The position numbers were made by a program, and so were the translations under genes. A stretch of 64,000 nt of DNA from Rhodospirillaceae bacterium (GTDB lineage Bacteria > Pseudomonadota > Alphaproteobacteria > CACIAM-22H2). The DNA is taken from contig JALHMR010000021.1 in NCBI GenBank assembly GCA_022843945.1, positions 22,253 to 86,252 of the forward strand, written 5' to 3'. Of the stretch, positions 16,305 to 25,730 are shown in pieces. The notes beneath the pieces are model-generated. The model worked only from the letters and a program-made list of their open reading frames with translations. It was not told where the DNA came from and ran no database searches. How positions within the stretch are numbered: position 1 is the first letter of the stretch; the number at the start of each line of letters is the position of its first letter.

Positions 16305-16901
16305 TTACTTTCGCGCCGCGATATCGACGGCTTCGCGCGACGAACGCTCCATCGTCGGGTCCGCCAAGGTCAGCATGCCGACCGGCTTCTGTAGTTCCAT
16401 GCTTGTCGGGTCCAACCGGAATTCCAAATATGGACTCTTACGCGCGTCAAAGAAGGTGGTCGTGTCTCCCCATAGCCATTCGCGATCAATCTGCCGTTCC
16501 GGCTCTCCGTATTGGCGGAAGACATTCTCGCGGAGGGCTTCGCGGTTGAGTGAGGGGTCGAGGAAGCTGTAGGCGATCCTCCATACCTTCGAGCCATCTG
16601 GGGTTGGAACTAGCGAGACGTGAACCGCCGCCTTCGATGTTTTGACGTGCATCGTTTGAACACCGGCAAAATCCGTAGGGCGGATATTCTTTTGCTGCTT
16701 CATAGCGACGGCCTGCTCAAACGATGGACTGCGCATCTCTCGAAACTCACCGAGTCCGGCCTGCTTTCCGGCTTCCTTAATCTCGGCGACCGTCATGCCA
16801 AGACGCAGGTTCTTAATTTCGAATTGCCGCACGTCCCCCGCCAGTGCTGGCGCAGTGGCCAGAGCCGCTATGATCGCTGCTCCATAGATCAACGCACGCA
16901 T
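16305..16901 (-). CDS. Exported hypothetical protein between relaxase and traG
   Basis: A 198-residue protein with a clear signal peptide (MRALIYGAAIIAALATAPALA). The mature part has LRLGMTVAEIKEAGKQAGL and a beta-rich end (WLWGDTTTFFD, SPYLEFRLDP), which suggests a small periplasmic domain. GGAGG precedes ATG 16901. It is antisense to the flanking transfer genes, so it has its own promoter and is probably an accessory insertion in the transfer block. I do not recognise its family. Confidence 0.75.
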   Translation of the reverse strand: MRALIYGAAIIAALATAPALAGDVRQFEIKNLRLGMTVAEIKEAGKQAGLGEFREMRSPSFEQAVAMKQQKNIRPTDFAGVQTMHVKTSKAAVHVSLVPTPDGSKVWRIAYSFLDPSLNREALRENVFRQYGEPERQIDREWLWGDTTTFFDARKSPYLEFRLDPTSMELQKPVGMLTLADPTMERSSREAVDIAARK

Positions 16902-17174
16902 AGTCGCCTCCGATGCTCGATCGGCGGAAGGCGCCCCGGCGAATCCCTTTAGGCGCGATGAACGTTGCGCTTGGGATTCCCGCCAGTTCCGTTGATGGCT
17001 TAAGTCTACGCCAGATAGTCTCTCAGGGCCAGTTTTAGGCGCAGGAGTAGTAGAGCGTAAACAAAGGAAGCCAGAGCGCAATTAAGCCGGATTTTCAATT
17101 TCATCGCGCGGGAGAATCATTCTTTCCGGGTGAAGCGAGCATGACGCCGCTTCCGACTCCCGGAGCCCCAGGGG

Positions 17175-19205
17175 ATGACCCCGACCAAGATCCTGTTCGG
17201 TCAGATCGTCATCGTGTTCGCCATCGTGATCGGCGGGCTGTGGGTTTCGACGCAGTGGGCGGCGGCGATGTTGGGGTATCAGGCAAGGCTCGGCGCTCCC
17301 TGGATCGCAGTTTTCGGCTGGCCGGTCTATTACCCTTGGCGCCTGTTCGAGTGGTGGTATGCCTACGAGGCATATGCGCCGTGGGTATTCGCGCGGTCTG
17401 GATCGCTCGCGGCGGCGAGCGGGCTCCTGGGTGCGGTGGTGGCTATCATCGGCTCGCTGTGGCGCGCACGGCAGAACCAGTTCGTGACCACCTACGGCTC
17501 GTCCCGTTGGGCCAGGCATCCAGAGATCGAGATCGCAGGCATGTTTCGGCCGGCCGGTGTGTTTCTCGGCGAGGTCGGGCGCAAGTATCTTCGGCACGAT
17601 GGCCCCGAGCATGTGATGGCCTTCGCGCCGACGCGGTCGGGCAAGGGCGTCGGCCTGGTGATCCCCACGCTGCTGTCCTGGACCGGCTCGGCCGTGGTCC
17701 ACGACATCAAGGGCGAGAACTGGCAACTCACGGCCGGCTGGCGCTCCAAGTTCTCCCACTGCCTGCTGTTCAATCCGACCGACCCGCGCTCCGCTCGCTA
17801 CAACCCGCTGCTGGAAGTCCGCAAAGGATTGGATGAGGTTCGCGACGTTCAGAATATCGCCGACATCCTAGTCGATCCCGAAGGCGCGCTTGAACGCCGG
17901 AACCATTGGGAAAAGACCAGCCACTCCCTTCTAGTTGGCGCGATCCTGCATGTGCTCTATGCCGAGCAGGAAAAGACCTTGGCCCGCGTCGCCACCTTCC
18001 TGTCGGACCCGCAGCGGTCCTTCGCTCATACCTTGCGCCGGATGATGGCGACGAATCATCTCGGCACTAAAGACAAACCGATTGTCCATCCAGTCGTCGC
18101 CTCTGCCGCGCGCGAGGTCTTGAACAAGAGCGAGAACGAACGGTCGGGCGTGCTCTCTACCGCTATGTCCTTTCTCGGTCTCTATCGCGACCCGACCGTG
18201 GCCGCGACCACCGCCGCTTGCGACTGGCGCATTGCCGACTTGGTGGACGCCGCACGGCCGGTGTCGCTCTACTTGGTCATCCCGCCGTCCGACATCTCCC
18301 GTACCAAGCCTCTGGTCAGGCTTGTGCTCAACCAGATCGGCCGCCGCCTCACCGAGAAGCTGGAAGGCGATCCCGCGAAGAGCCGCAAGCACCAGCTCCT
18401 GATGATGCTCGACGAGTTCCCGGCGCTCGGCCGACTGGATTTCTTTGAAACGGCGCTGGCATTCATGGCGGGCTATGGCATCCGCGCCTACCTAATCGCG
18501 CAAAGTCTCAACCAGATATCCAAGGCTTATGGAGAGAACAACGCCATACTGGACAATTGCCATGTCCGCATCGCCTTCAGCAGCAATGACGAGCGGACGG
18601 CAAAGAGGATCTCGGATGCGCTCGGCACGGCAACAGAATTGCGCGCCCAGCGGAACTATGCGGGCCATCGGCTGGCGCCGTGGCTCAGCCACGTCATGGT
18701 CAGCCGGCAGGAAACGGCGCGGCCGTTGTTGACGCCGGGCGAGGTGATGCAGCTCCCGGCCACCGAGGAACTGGTCATGGTCTCGGGCCTGCCACCGATC
18801 CGCGCCAAGAAGCTCCGCTACTACCAAGACCGTAATTTCACGACGCGGGTTATGCCCGTCCCGGTGCTCACCGAGGACGGCTATCACGACAAGCCGGCGG
18901 CACGGCAGAACGACTGGAGCGGCCTCGTCCGCGATACCGATATCCGCCTGGAGACGGCAATCGACCGCGAGCTGCGGGACGAAATCGAGGGCGGCTTGCA
19001 GCAGGAGCGCCATCCGGGATTGCCGGAGGAAGGACCGACCAAGCCGAAGCAACCCGAACATGATGCCGGACTCGGCCTGTTCGATGACGGCGATGCGACA
19101 GCCGATTCACAAGCGATGGACGGAGCGCGCCGCTTGGGCGCCATCGGCCGCGCGCACGCGATCAACACGGGGGACAAGGGGGACGATCTGCTGCCGGCAT
19201 TCTGA
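17175..19205 (+). CDS. traG: TraG/VirD4 type IV coupling protein
   Basis: A 676-residue protein with two N-terminal membrane regions (about 7-30 and 75-95). Walker A is APTRSGKGVG at 151-160 and Walker B is LLMMLDEFPALG at about 414-425. The ring-forming ATPase delivers the relaxase-DNA complex to the mating channel. Length and order fit the RP4/Tn4371-like group. It is followed 12 bp later by a ribbon-helix-helix gene and the trb operon. Confidence 0.95.
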   Translation: MTPTKILFGQIVIVFAIVIGGLWVSTQWAAAMLGYQARLGAPWIAVFGWPVYYPWRLFEWWYAYEAYAPWVFARSGSLAAASGLLGAVVAIIGSLWRARQNQFVTTYGSSRWARHPEIEIAGMFRPAGVFLGEVGRKYLRHDGPEHVMAFAPTRSGKGVGLVIPTLLSWTGSAVVHDIKGENWQLTAGWRSKFSHCLLFNPTDPRSARYNPLLEVRKGLDEVRDVQNIADILVDPEGALERRNHWEKTSHSLLVGAILHVLYAEQEKTLARVATFLSDPQRSFAHTLRRMMATNHLGTKDKPIVHPVVASAAREVLNKSENERSGVLSTAMSFLGLYRDPTVAATTAACDWRIADLVDAARPVSLYLVIPPSDISRTKPLVRLVLNQIGRRLTEKLEGDPAKSRKHQLLMMLDEFPALGRLDFFETALAFMAGYGIRAYLIAQSLNQISKAYGENNAILDNCHVRIAFSSNDERTAKRISDALGTATELRAQRNYAGHRLAPWLSHVMVSRQETARPLLTPGEVMQLPATEELVMVSGLPPIRAKKLRYYQDRNFTTRVMPVPVLTEDGYHDKPAARQNDWSGLVRDTDIRLETAIDRELRDEIEGGLQQERHPGLPEEGPTKPKQPEHDAGLGLFDDGDATADSQAMDGARRLGAIGRAHAINTGDKGDDLLPAF

Positions 19206-19217
19206 GGGACCATAACC

Positions 19218-19631
19218 ATGAAACCGCGTCACCATCTCTATCTGGACGATGAACTGACGGAACAGTTGGAGGCCCTGGCGGCGAAGCCCGGCTCCTCCAA
19301 ATCCGCTATCGTTTCGGATGCACTGCGATCCTATCTGGCGCGACGCGGCTCCAAGGAAATCGACGATCTTCTCAAGGTCCGGCTCGACCGCTTCGGTGCC
19401 CAGCTTAACCGCATCGAGCGGGACCAGCAGGTGGTGCTCGAAAGTCTCGCCCTGTTCGTCCGCTATCAGCTCACGGTCACGGCGCCGCTGCCGGAACCAG
19501 ATCAGGCGGCCCGCGCAGTTGGGCAGGACCGCTTCCAAGCCTTCATCGATCAAGTCGGACGCCAACTTGCTAACGGCAAGAGCTTCCGGGGCGTACTCAC
19601 GCCACAGACCGAGACGCGGGGGCAATCATGA
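19218..19631 (+). CDS. Ribbon-helix-helix (CopG-type) protein of the trb operon
   Basis: A 137-residue protein. The N-terminus HHLYLDDELTEQLEALAAKPGSSKSAIVSDALRSYLA is a ribbon-helix-helix DNA-binding domain. Residues about 50-85 form a helical dimerisation segment. Such genes sit between traG and trbB in alphaproteobacterial ICEs and probably autoregulate the operon. The stop overlaps the trbB start by four bases. Confidence 0.85.
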   Translation: MKPRHHLYLDDELTEQLEALAAKPGSSKSAIVSDALRSYLARRGSKEIDDLLKVRLDRFGAQLNRIERDQQVVLESLALFVRYQLTVTAPLPEPDQAARAVGQDRFQAFIDQVGRQLANGKSFRGVLTPQTETRGQS

Positions 19632-20608
19632 CCGCGCGGCCAGACTGCAACGAAAGCTTGGAACGTCGTCGGTCCATGCTCCGCACGGCCATGGGGCCGC
19701 AAATCGCGGAGGCCCTGGCCGATCCCGCCGTGATCGAGGTGATGGTTAACCCGGACGGTGCCCTGCGTCTCGACCGGCTCGGCCAAGGCCGGGTCGATAC
19801 CGGGGCTAAACTACCGGCTTCGGACGTGGAGCGGATCATCCGCCTTGTCGCTACCCATGTTCGGACCGAAGTTCATGCCGGTAATCCGGTGGTGAGCGCC
19901 GAGCTGCCAGACACTGGAGAACGGTTCGAGGGACTGTTGCCGCCGGTGTCACTGGCCCCGTGCTTCGCTATCCGCAAGCCTGCGGCGCGCGTCTATACGC
20001 TTGACGATTACGTGTCCGACCGTGTGATGGCGAGCGCGCAGGCCGGCATCCTGCGCAACGCTATCGACGAGCGGCGCAATATCCTGATCGCCGGCGGCAC
20101 CAGTTCCGGCAAGACCACCCTCGCCAATGCGCTCCTGGCCGAGATCGCGCGGCTTGAGGAGCGCGTAATCTTGATCGAGGACACACGGGAGCTGCAATGC
20201 GCAGCGCCCGATTGCGTGGCGCTCCGGACCAAACCCGGCGTGGTCGGGCTCGCCGACCTGGTGCGCTCCACGCTGCGGCTTCGGCCGGACCGGATCATCG
20301 TCGGGGAGGTCCGTGGCCCCGAAGCGCTCGACATGCTCAAAGCCTGGAATACGGGGCATCCCGGAGGGCTCGCCACGGTGCACGCCAATTCGGCGCAGGC
20401 AGCGCTGTACCGGCTGGAGCAGCTCATTCAGGAAGCCGTTGTGACGGTGCCGCGCCAGCTCGTCGCGCAAGCCATTGGCATCGTCGTGTTCATCCGTGGC
20501 CGGGGCGAGGGGCGGCGCATCGAGACCATCGCTGAAGTCTCGGGTCTAGACGCCAAGGGCGACTACGCCATTGCTGATCTCACTCCACCGCGCCTGCGTC
20601 TCTTGTGA
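19628..20608 (+). CDS. trbB: TrbB, VirB11-like secretion ATPase
   Basis: A 326-residue hexameric ATPase of the VirB11 family. Walker A is GGTSSGKT at 156-163, the Asp box is IEDTREL at about 180-186, Walker B is IIVGEVRGPEALDML, and the His box is GHPGGLATVHA. It powers pilus assembly and switching between pilus growth and DNA transfer. It is the first structural gene of the trb cluster. Confidence 0.96.
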   Translation: MTARPDCNESLERRRSMLRTAMGPQIAEALADPAVIEVMVNPDGALRLDRLGQGRVDTGAKLPASDVERIIRLVATHVRTEVHAGNPVVSAELPDTGERFEGLLPPVSLAPCFAIRKPAARVYTLDDYVSDRVMASAQAGILRNAIDERRNILIAGGTSSGKTTLANALLAEIARLEERVILIEDTRELQCAAPDCVALRTKPGVVGLADLVRSTLRLRPDRIIVGEVRGPEALDMLKAWNTGHPGGLATVHANSAQAALYRLEQLIQEAVVTVPRQLVAQAIGIVVFIRGRGEGRRIETIAEVSGLDAKGDYAIADLTPPRLRLL

Positions 20609-20621
20609 AGGAGAAAGATCA

Positions 20622-20948
20622 ATGTGCGCCCGTTCTCTCCACTTGGCGATTTTTCTCCTGGTCATGGTCGCGGCCGCTGCCGTTGGCTTCACAGATACGG
20701 CACACGCGGCGGGCTCAAACATGCCGTGGGAAGCACCGCTTCAATCCATTTTGGAATCGGTCGAAGGGCCGGTCGCCCGTATCGTCGCGGTGATCATCAT
20801 CATCATCACGGGTTTGTCGCTCGCCTTTGGTGATACCTCCGGCGGATTCCGTCGTCTGGTCCAGATCGTGTTCGGACTCAGTATCGCCTTCGCCGCGACC
20901 AGCTTCTTCCTGACCTTCTTCTCATTCGGCGGAGGAGCATTGGTGTGA
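20622..20948 (+). CDS. trbC: TrbC, conjugative pilin precursor
   Basis: A 108-residue protein with a long signal peptide, then a short periplasmic stretch and two hydrophobic segments (ARIVAVIIIIITGLSLAFG and VFGLSIAFAATSFFLTFF), the VirB2/TrbC prepilin layout. AAGGAG precedes ATG 20622. It is the likely substrate of the TraF peptidase at 12850. The stop overlaps the trbD start (TGATG). Confidence 0.93.
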   Translation: MCARSLHLAIFLLVMVAAAAVGFTDTAHAAGSNMPWEAPLQSILESVEGPVARIVAVIIIIITGLSLAFGDTSGGFRRLVQIVFGLSIAFAATSFFLTFFSFGGGALV

Positions 20949-21205
20949 TGAGCATCGAAGGATTCGAGGTGCCGCTGCATCATTCCCTAACCGAGCCGAT
21001 CCTGCTGGGCGGCGCACCGCGCACCATAGCGATCGTCAACGGCACGCTCGCGGCCGCACTCGGGCTAGGACTGCGCTTGTGGGTAGTCGGATTGATCGCC
21101 TGGGCCGTGGGGCACGCGCTGGCGGTATTTGCCGCGAAACGAGATCCGCAGTTTCCGCAAGTGCTGGCGCGTCACCTCAAGCAGAAACCGTACCTGTCAT
21201 GCTGA
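20948..21205 (+). CDS. trbD: TrbD, VirB3-like inner-membrane protein
   Basis: An 85-residue protein with the VirB3/TrbD pattern: GFEVPLHHSLTEPILLGGAPR followed by one long hydrophobic region (about 25-62). ATG 20948 is used because it overlaps the trbC stop; GTG 20945 is adjacent. It works with TrbE in pilus biogenesis. The 3' end overlaps trbE by seven bases. Confidence 0.93.
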   Translation: MSIEGFEVPLHHSLTEPILLGGAPRTIAIVNGTLAAALGLGLRLWVVGLIAWAVGHALAVFAAKRDPQFPQVLARHLKQKPYLSC

Positions 21206-23652
21206 ACTTGGCGGAATATCGCGGACAGCCCGCATTGCTCGCCGATCATCTGCCCTGGGCGGCGCTGGTTGCGTCGGGCATCGTGCTCAACAAGGACGGC
21301 AGCTTTCAGCGCACCTTTCATTTTCGGGGGCCTGATCTGGAGAGCGCCACGGAAGCCGAGCTGGTCGCGACCTGTGCGAGATTGAACAACGTGCTGCGCC
21401 GGTTCGGATCGGGCTGGGCGCTGTTCTTCGAGGCCGACCGGCACGAAGCACCCGGCTATCCCGTGTCTGTTTTCCCTGATCCGGCATCCTGGCTGGTGGA
21501 CGCTGAGCGCCGCGCCGCGTTTGAGGAAGCCGCTGTACTGCAAGGCATGAAGGCGCGGGCCGCCCGCCACTATGAAAGCGGATACCACCTGACACTTATA
21601 TATATGCCGCCATCCGACGAGGTGAATCGGGCCGAGCGGCTGCTGATCGATGCCCCGACGACTGAAGCCGCCGCCAACTGGAAGGACCGCCTGGCGACTT
21701 ATGTCGCGGAAACAGACAAGGCGTTGGATCTCCTGTCCGGGATGATGCCGGAATGCAGAGCTCTCGACGATTCCGAGACTTTGACCTACCTGCACCAGAC
21801 CATATCGACCCAGCGGCATAGCGTCGCTGTCCCTGAAACCCCCATGTATCTTGACGCCGTGCTGGTCGACACCGCTTTGAGCGGTGGCCTGGAGCCGATG
21901 CTCGGCGATTGGCATTTGCGGACGCTGACAGTGCTCGGCTTCCCGAGCACGACCCGTCCTGGGCTTCTCGACGACCTCAACCATCTCGGCTTCGGTTATC
22001 GCTGGATGACTAGGTTTGTTCCGCTCGACAAGACGGAAGCCAACCGCGCACTTATCCGGCTCCGGCGACAATGGTTTGCCAAGCGCAAATCCATCACCGC
22101 CATCCTGCGCGAAGTGCTCTATAACGAGCCCACGCCGCTCCTGGACTCCGACGCTGACAACAAGGTCTATGACGCCGATGCAGCCTTGCAGGAGCTGGGC
22201 GGCGATCATGTCGCGTTCGGCTATATCACCAGCACGGTCACGGTTTGGGACGAGAACCGCTCCGACGCAGCCGACAAGCTCCGTGCCGTCGAGAAGACGA
22301 TCCACGGTCGAGGCTTCACCACGATCCGGGAATCTGTCAACGCGGTGGAAGCCTGGCTTGGCAGCCTGCCGGGCCATGTCTATGCAAACGTGCGCCAGCC
22401 GCTTGTCCATACGCTGAATCTCGCGCATCTGGTTCCGCTTTCAGCCGTTTGGGCGGGGCCGCGCCGCAACGATCATCTCGACGGCCCGCCGCTCTTGCTG
22501 GCGGAAACAGAGGGATACACGCCGTTTCGGTTCTCGACGCATATCGGCGATGTCGGGCACATGCTGATCGTTGGCCCCACCGGCGCCGGCAAATCCGTCT
22601 TACTGGCGCTCATGGCCCTGCAATTCCGCCGCTACCCCAAGGCGCGTATCACTGTGTTCGACAAGGGAAGCTCGGCGCGCGCCGCGATCCTCGCGATGGG
22701 CGGTCAGCATCACGCGCTCGGGATCGGCGGCGCGCTGTCGTTCCAGCCGTTGCGAAGTATCGACAATCCGGCGACCCGGAGCTGGGCCGCGGAATGGATT
22801 TCCGGCCTGCTCGCTCACGAGAAGGTTCTTGTCACACCTGAGATCAAGGAGGCGGTCTGGTCGGCGCTGGGCAATCTCGTCGGTGCGCCCGCTCGAGAAC
22901 GAACGATCACCGGGCTCTCGGTTCTGTTGCAGTCTAATACGCTGCGTGCCGCCCTCCAACCCTACACCCTGGAGGGGGCCTGCGGGCGCCTGCTGGACGC
23001 GGACGACGACAGACTGTCGCTGTCCGATGTGCAGTGCTTCGAGATGGAGTCGCTGATGCAGGAAGGCGCGGCCATCGTGCCGGTGCTGACTTATCTATTC
23101 CATCGGCTTGAAAGTCAGTTCGACGGGCGGCCCACACTCTTGATCCTCGACGAAGCCTGGCTATTCCTCGATCACCCGCTGTTCGCAGGGCGCATCCGGG
23201 ACTGGCTCAAGACCCTCCGCAAGAAGAACGTTGCTGTCGTGTTTGCGACTCAATCATTGGCCGACGTTGCCAGCAGCAGCATCGCGCCGGCAATTATCGA
23301 GTCCTGTCCACAACGCATCTTCCTGCCGAACGATCGGGCCATCGAGCCGCAAGCCAGAACAGCCTATGAGCGGTTCGGGCTCAACGAGCGGCAAATCCAA
23401 CTCATTGCCCAGGCCATGCCCAAGCGGGATTACTACCTGCAATCGCGGCGCGGCAATCGGCTGTTCGAGCTTGGGCTTGGCCCCGTGGGTCTCGCCTATT
23501 GCGGCGCGTCCACCGCTGATGATCAGACAATGATCGACCAGCTTATTGGCCAGTACGGCAATGAATCGTTCGCCGCGACTTGGCTCCGCGCCAAAGAACA
23601 ATCCTGGGCTGCGGACCTTCTCGATGAATTTCAGAGGGAGGCAAAATCATGA
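21199..23652 (+). CDS. trbE: TrbE, VirB4-like transport ATPase
   Basis: An 817-residue protein. The N-terminal half is the VirB4 CagE/TrbE domain. Walker A is GPTGAGKS at about 459-466 and Walker B is TLLILDEAWLFL at about 645-656, followed by ATQSLADV. The longer in-frame start at 21079 would run through trbD, so ATG 21199 is used. It energises assembly of the mating channel. The stop overlaps trbJ. Confidence 0.95.
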   Translation: MLNLAEYRGQPALLADHLPWAALVASGIVLNKDGSFQRTFHFRGPDLESATEAELVATCARLNNVLRRFGSGWALFFEADRHEAPGYPVSVFPDPASWLVDAERRAAFEEAAVLQGMKARAARHYESGYHLTLIYMPPSDEVNRAERLLIDAPTTEAAANWKDRLATYVAETDKALDLLSGMMPECRALDDSETLTYLHQTISTQRHSVAVPETPMYLDAVLVDTALSGGLEPMLGDWHLRTLTVLGFPSTTRPGLLDDLNHLGFGYRWMTRFVPLDKTEANRALIRLRRQWFAKRKSITAILREVLYNEPTPLLDSDADNKVYDADAALQELGGDHVAFGYITSTVTVWDENRSDAADKLRAVEKTIHGRGFTTIRESVNAVEAWLGSLPGHVYANVRQPLVHTLNLAHLVPLSAVWAGPRRNDHLDGPPLLLAETEGYTPFRFSTHIGDVGHMLIVGPTGAGKSVLLALMALQFRRYPKARITVFDKGSSARAAILAMGGQHHALGIGGALSFQPLRSIDNPATRSWAAEWISGLLAHEKVLVTPEIKEAVWSALGNLVGAPARERTITGLSVLLQSNTLRAALQPYTLEGACGRLLDADDDRLSLSDVQCFEMESLMQEGAAIVPVLTYLFHRLESQFDGRPTLLILDEAWLFLDHPLFAGRIRDWLKTLRKKNVAVVFATQSLADVASSSIAPAIIESCPQRIFLPNDRAIEPQARTAYERFGLNERQIQLIAQAMPKRDYYLQSRRGNRLFELGLGPVGLAYCGASTADDQTMIDQLIGQYGNESFAATWLRAKEQSWAADLLDEFQREAKS

Positions 23653-24374
23653 GACTGCGTCATCGCGTTCCCCTGAGTGTCGCCGCTCTCGCGCTCGGCC
23701 TTGCCCTGATCTCAGGGAGCCTCCGTGCACAATTGACTGTCTACGATCCCGCTAATCACGCCGAGAACATTCTGCAGGCGGCGCGCGCGCTTCAGCAAAT
23801 CAACAATCAGATCCAGGCGCTTCAGAACCAGGTCCTTATGCTTGAGAACATGGCGAAGCATCTTCAGCGCATGGACTACTCGTCTGTCGGCTCGATGCAG
23901 AACGCCTTACGGCAGATCAACGGCATGATGACTCGGGCGGAAGGCATCGCTTTCCAGGTGAACCAGAGCGAAACCGCTTTCGCCCGTTACTATCCCAAAG
24001 AATATGCTGTGAGCGTCACCCGCGACCAGCTTGCACAGGATGCCCGCCAACGCTGGCTCCATTCCATGGACGCGCTCCGGCACACGACTATGGTTCAGGC
24101 CCAAGTCGTCCAGAATGTCGAGTCCGACACCGACGAGCTCGCGCGGCTGGTGAACGAGTCCCAGGTCGCGGTCGGCAGCCTGCAAGCCCAACAGGCTGGT
24201 AATCAGCTCATCGCTCTGTCCGCCAAGCAGCAACTCCAAACGCAGGAGATGTTGGCCGCGCAATATCGCGCGGACGCGCTGGTCCAGGCACGCGATACGG
24301 CTGCGCAGGAGCAGGCGCGGGTGCAGTTCGAGCAGTTCATCGGGCAGCCGCAGATATACACACCGCTACGCTGA
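23649..24374 (+). CDS. trbJ: TrbJ, VirB5-like protein
   Basis: A 241-residue exported protein: signal peptide (VAALALGLALISGSLRA), then LTVYDPANHAENILQAARALQQINNQIQALQNQ, a helical bundle typical of TrbJ/VirB5, a minor pilus-tip component. Gln- and Ala-rich coiled coils fill the rest. It is followed by trbL after 13 bp, with no trbK between them. Confidence 0.93.
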   Translation: MRLRHRVPLSVAALALGLALISGSLRAQLTVYDPANHAENILQAARALQQINNQIQALQNQVLMLENMAKHLQRMDYSSVGSMQNALRQINGMMTRAEGIAFQVNQSETAFARYYPKEYAVSVTRDQLAQDARQRWLHSMDALRHTTMVQAQVVQNVESDTDELARLVNESQVAVGSLQAQQAGNQLIALSAKQQLQTQEMLAAQYRADALVQARDTAAQEQARVQFEQFIGQPQIYTPLR

Positions 24375-24387
24375 CGGAATTTCCGCG

Positions 24388-25728
24388 ATGGACGACCTCA
24401 ACGTCATCGATCGATTTACCCAGACCTTCACCACCTATATCGACAGTGGGTTTGGGTTTCTGACAGGAGAAGTCGCGTTTTTGACTTCGATACTGGTCGC
24501 AGTCGATATCACGCTGGCCGGCCTATATTGGGCGCTCAATCAAGAATCCGAAGTTCTAACACGCCTGATTCGCAAGGTTCTCTATGTCGGCGTGTTTGCG
24601 CTATTGCTGAATAATTGGACCTCATTTGCGCAGATAATCTTCAATTCATTTACCGGACTAGGTCTGCAAGCAACACCAACCGGCCTGAGCGCAGATAGCT
24701 TGCTGCGGCCGGGATTCATCGCTGGGCGAGGATTTGAGGCAGCCTATCCGTTGCTTCAAAAAGCCGGCTCGCTCATGACATTCAGCACTAGCTTTATCAG
24801 TAACATGGTGACGGCGCTGGTCCTGCTGTTCGCCTGGGCGATCGTGGTCCTCGCCTTCTTCATCCTCGCGATTCAGCTCTTCATCACGATCATCGAATTC
24901 AAACTGACTGTGCTCGCGGGCTTTGTGCTGGTGCCGTTCGCGTTGTGGAACAAAACGTCCTTCCTGGCCGAACGAGTGCTTGGCAACGTGATTGGCTCGG
25001 GCATCAAGATGATGGTTCTGGCCGTCATCATCGGCATTGGCAGTACCTTGTTCGCCGATTTCGTTTCGGCCCTGCAGGGGCGCGATCCGACCATCGCGCA
25101 GGCCATGTCGATGGTCCTTGGCGCGCTGTCATTATTCGGATTGGGGATATTTGGCCCCGGTATCGCGGCAGGTCTTACCAGCGGTGCGCCGCAACTTGGA
25201 GCGGGTGCGGCCATCGGCACCGCCGGTGCGGTGGCCGCCGGCGCTATCGCTGGCGGGGCCGTCGCGTTCGGCGCGGCCCGACTGGCGGCGTCGGGTTCTT
25301 TGGCCGCTGTAAAGGCCGGTACATCGCTGGCGTCCGGGGCCTCGACGGCCTACGGCTTGGCGCGGGCAACCGCCGGCTCCGGAGGGATGGCCGGTGTCGC
25401 AGCCGGTACCGCCGGCGTCGCTCGCGCGGGCGCCGGGGCAATTGCCAACAGTGTCCGGAGCATTAGTTCGAGAATGTCCGCTGGCGTCGAGGACAGCGCC
25501 CAAGATGGGCGGCAAGCCGCCTGGCGCGCTACCGGCGGACAGACGCCCGCGAATTCCAATCAGCGTAGCGCGCCATCCGGAATTCAGGGTGGACCGCCGG
25601 ACTGGGCGCGCCGGTTGCGGGCCGAACAGCGTCAACGCGCGCGCCTCCACACCACCAGCCAAGCGATCAAGGAAGGCGACAAACCCGGTGGTGCCGCGAA
25701 TCCCAGCCTCGATGAGCGGGAGGGATAG
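24388..25728 (+). CDS. trbL: TrbL, VirB6-like polytopic membrane protein
   Basis: A 446-residue protein with about six membrane segments in the first 250 residues, then a long Ala/Gly-rich region (about 265-370) and a polar, Gln/Arg-rich cytoplasmic tail. This is the usual TrbL layout. It forms part of the inner-membrane channel. The Ala/Gly tract explains the many overlapping open frames on the opposite strand here. Confidence 0.93.
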   Translation: MDDLNVIDRFTQTFTTYIDSGFGFLTGEVAFLTSILVAVDITLAGLYWALNQESEVLTRLIRKVLYVGVFALLLNNWTSFAQIIFNSFTGLGLQATPTGLSADSLLRPGFIAGRGFEAAYPLLQKAGSLMTFSTSFISNMVTALVLLFAWAIVVLAFFILAIQLFITIIEFKLTVLAGFVLVPFALWNKTSFLAERVLGNVIGSGIKMMVLAVIIGIGSTLFADFVSALQGRDPTIAQAMSMVLGALSLFGLGIFGPGIAAGLTSGAPQLGAGAAIGTAGAVAAGAIAGGAVAFGAARLAASGSLAAVKAGTSLASGASTAYGLARATAGSGGMAGVAAGTAGVARAGAGAIANSVRSISSRMSAGVEDSAQDGRQAAWRATGGQTPANSNQRSAPSGIQGGPPDWARRLRAEQRQRARLHTTSQAIKEGDKPGGAANPSLDEREG

Positions 25729-25730
25729 CG

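Noticed and set aside
24873..25662. Minus-strand frames opposite trbL
   Set aside because: They mirror the Ala/Gly-rich tract of TrbL and have no independent support.
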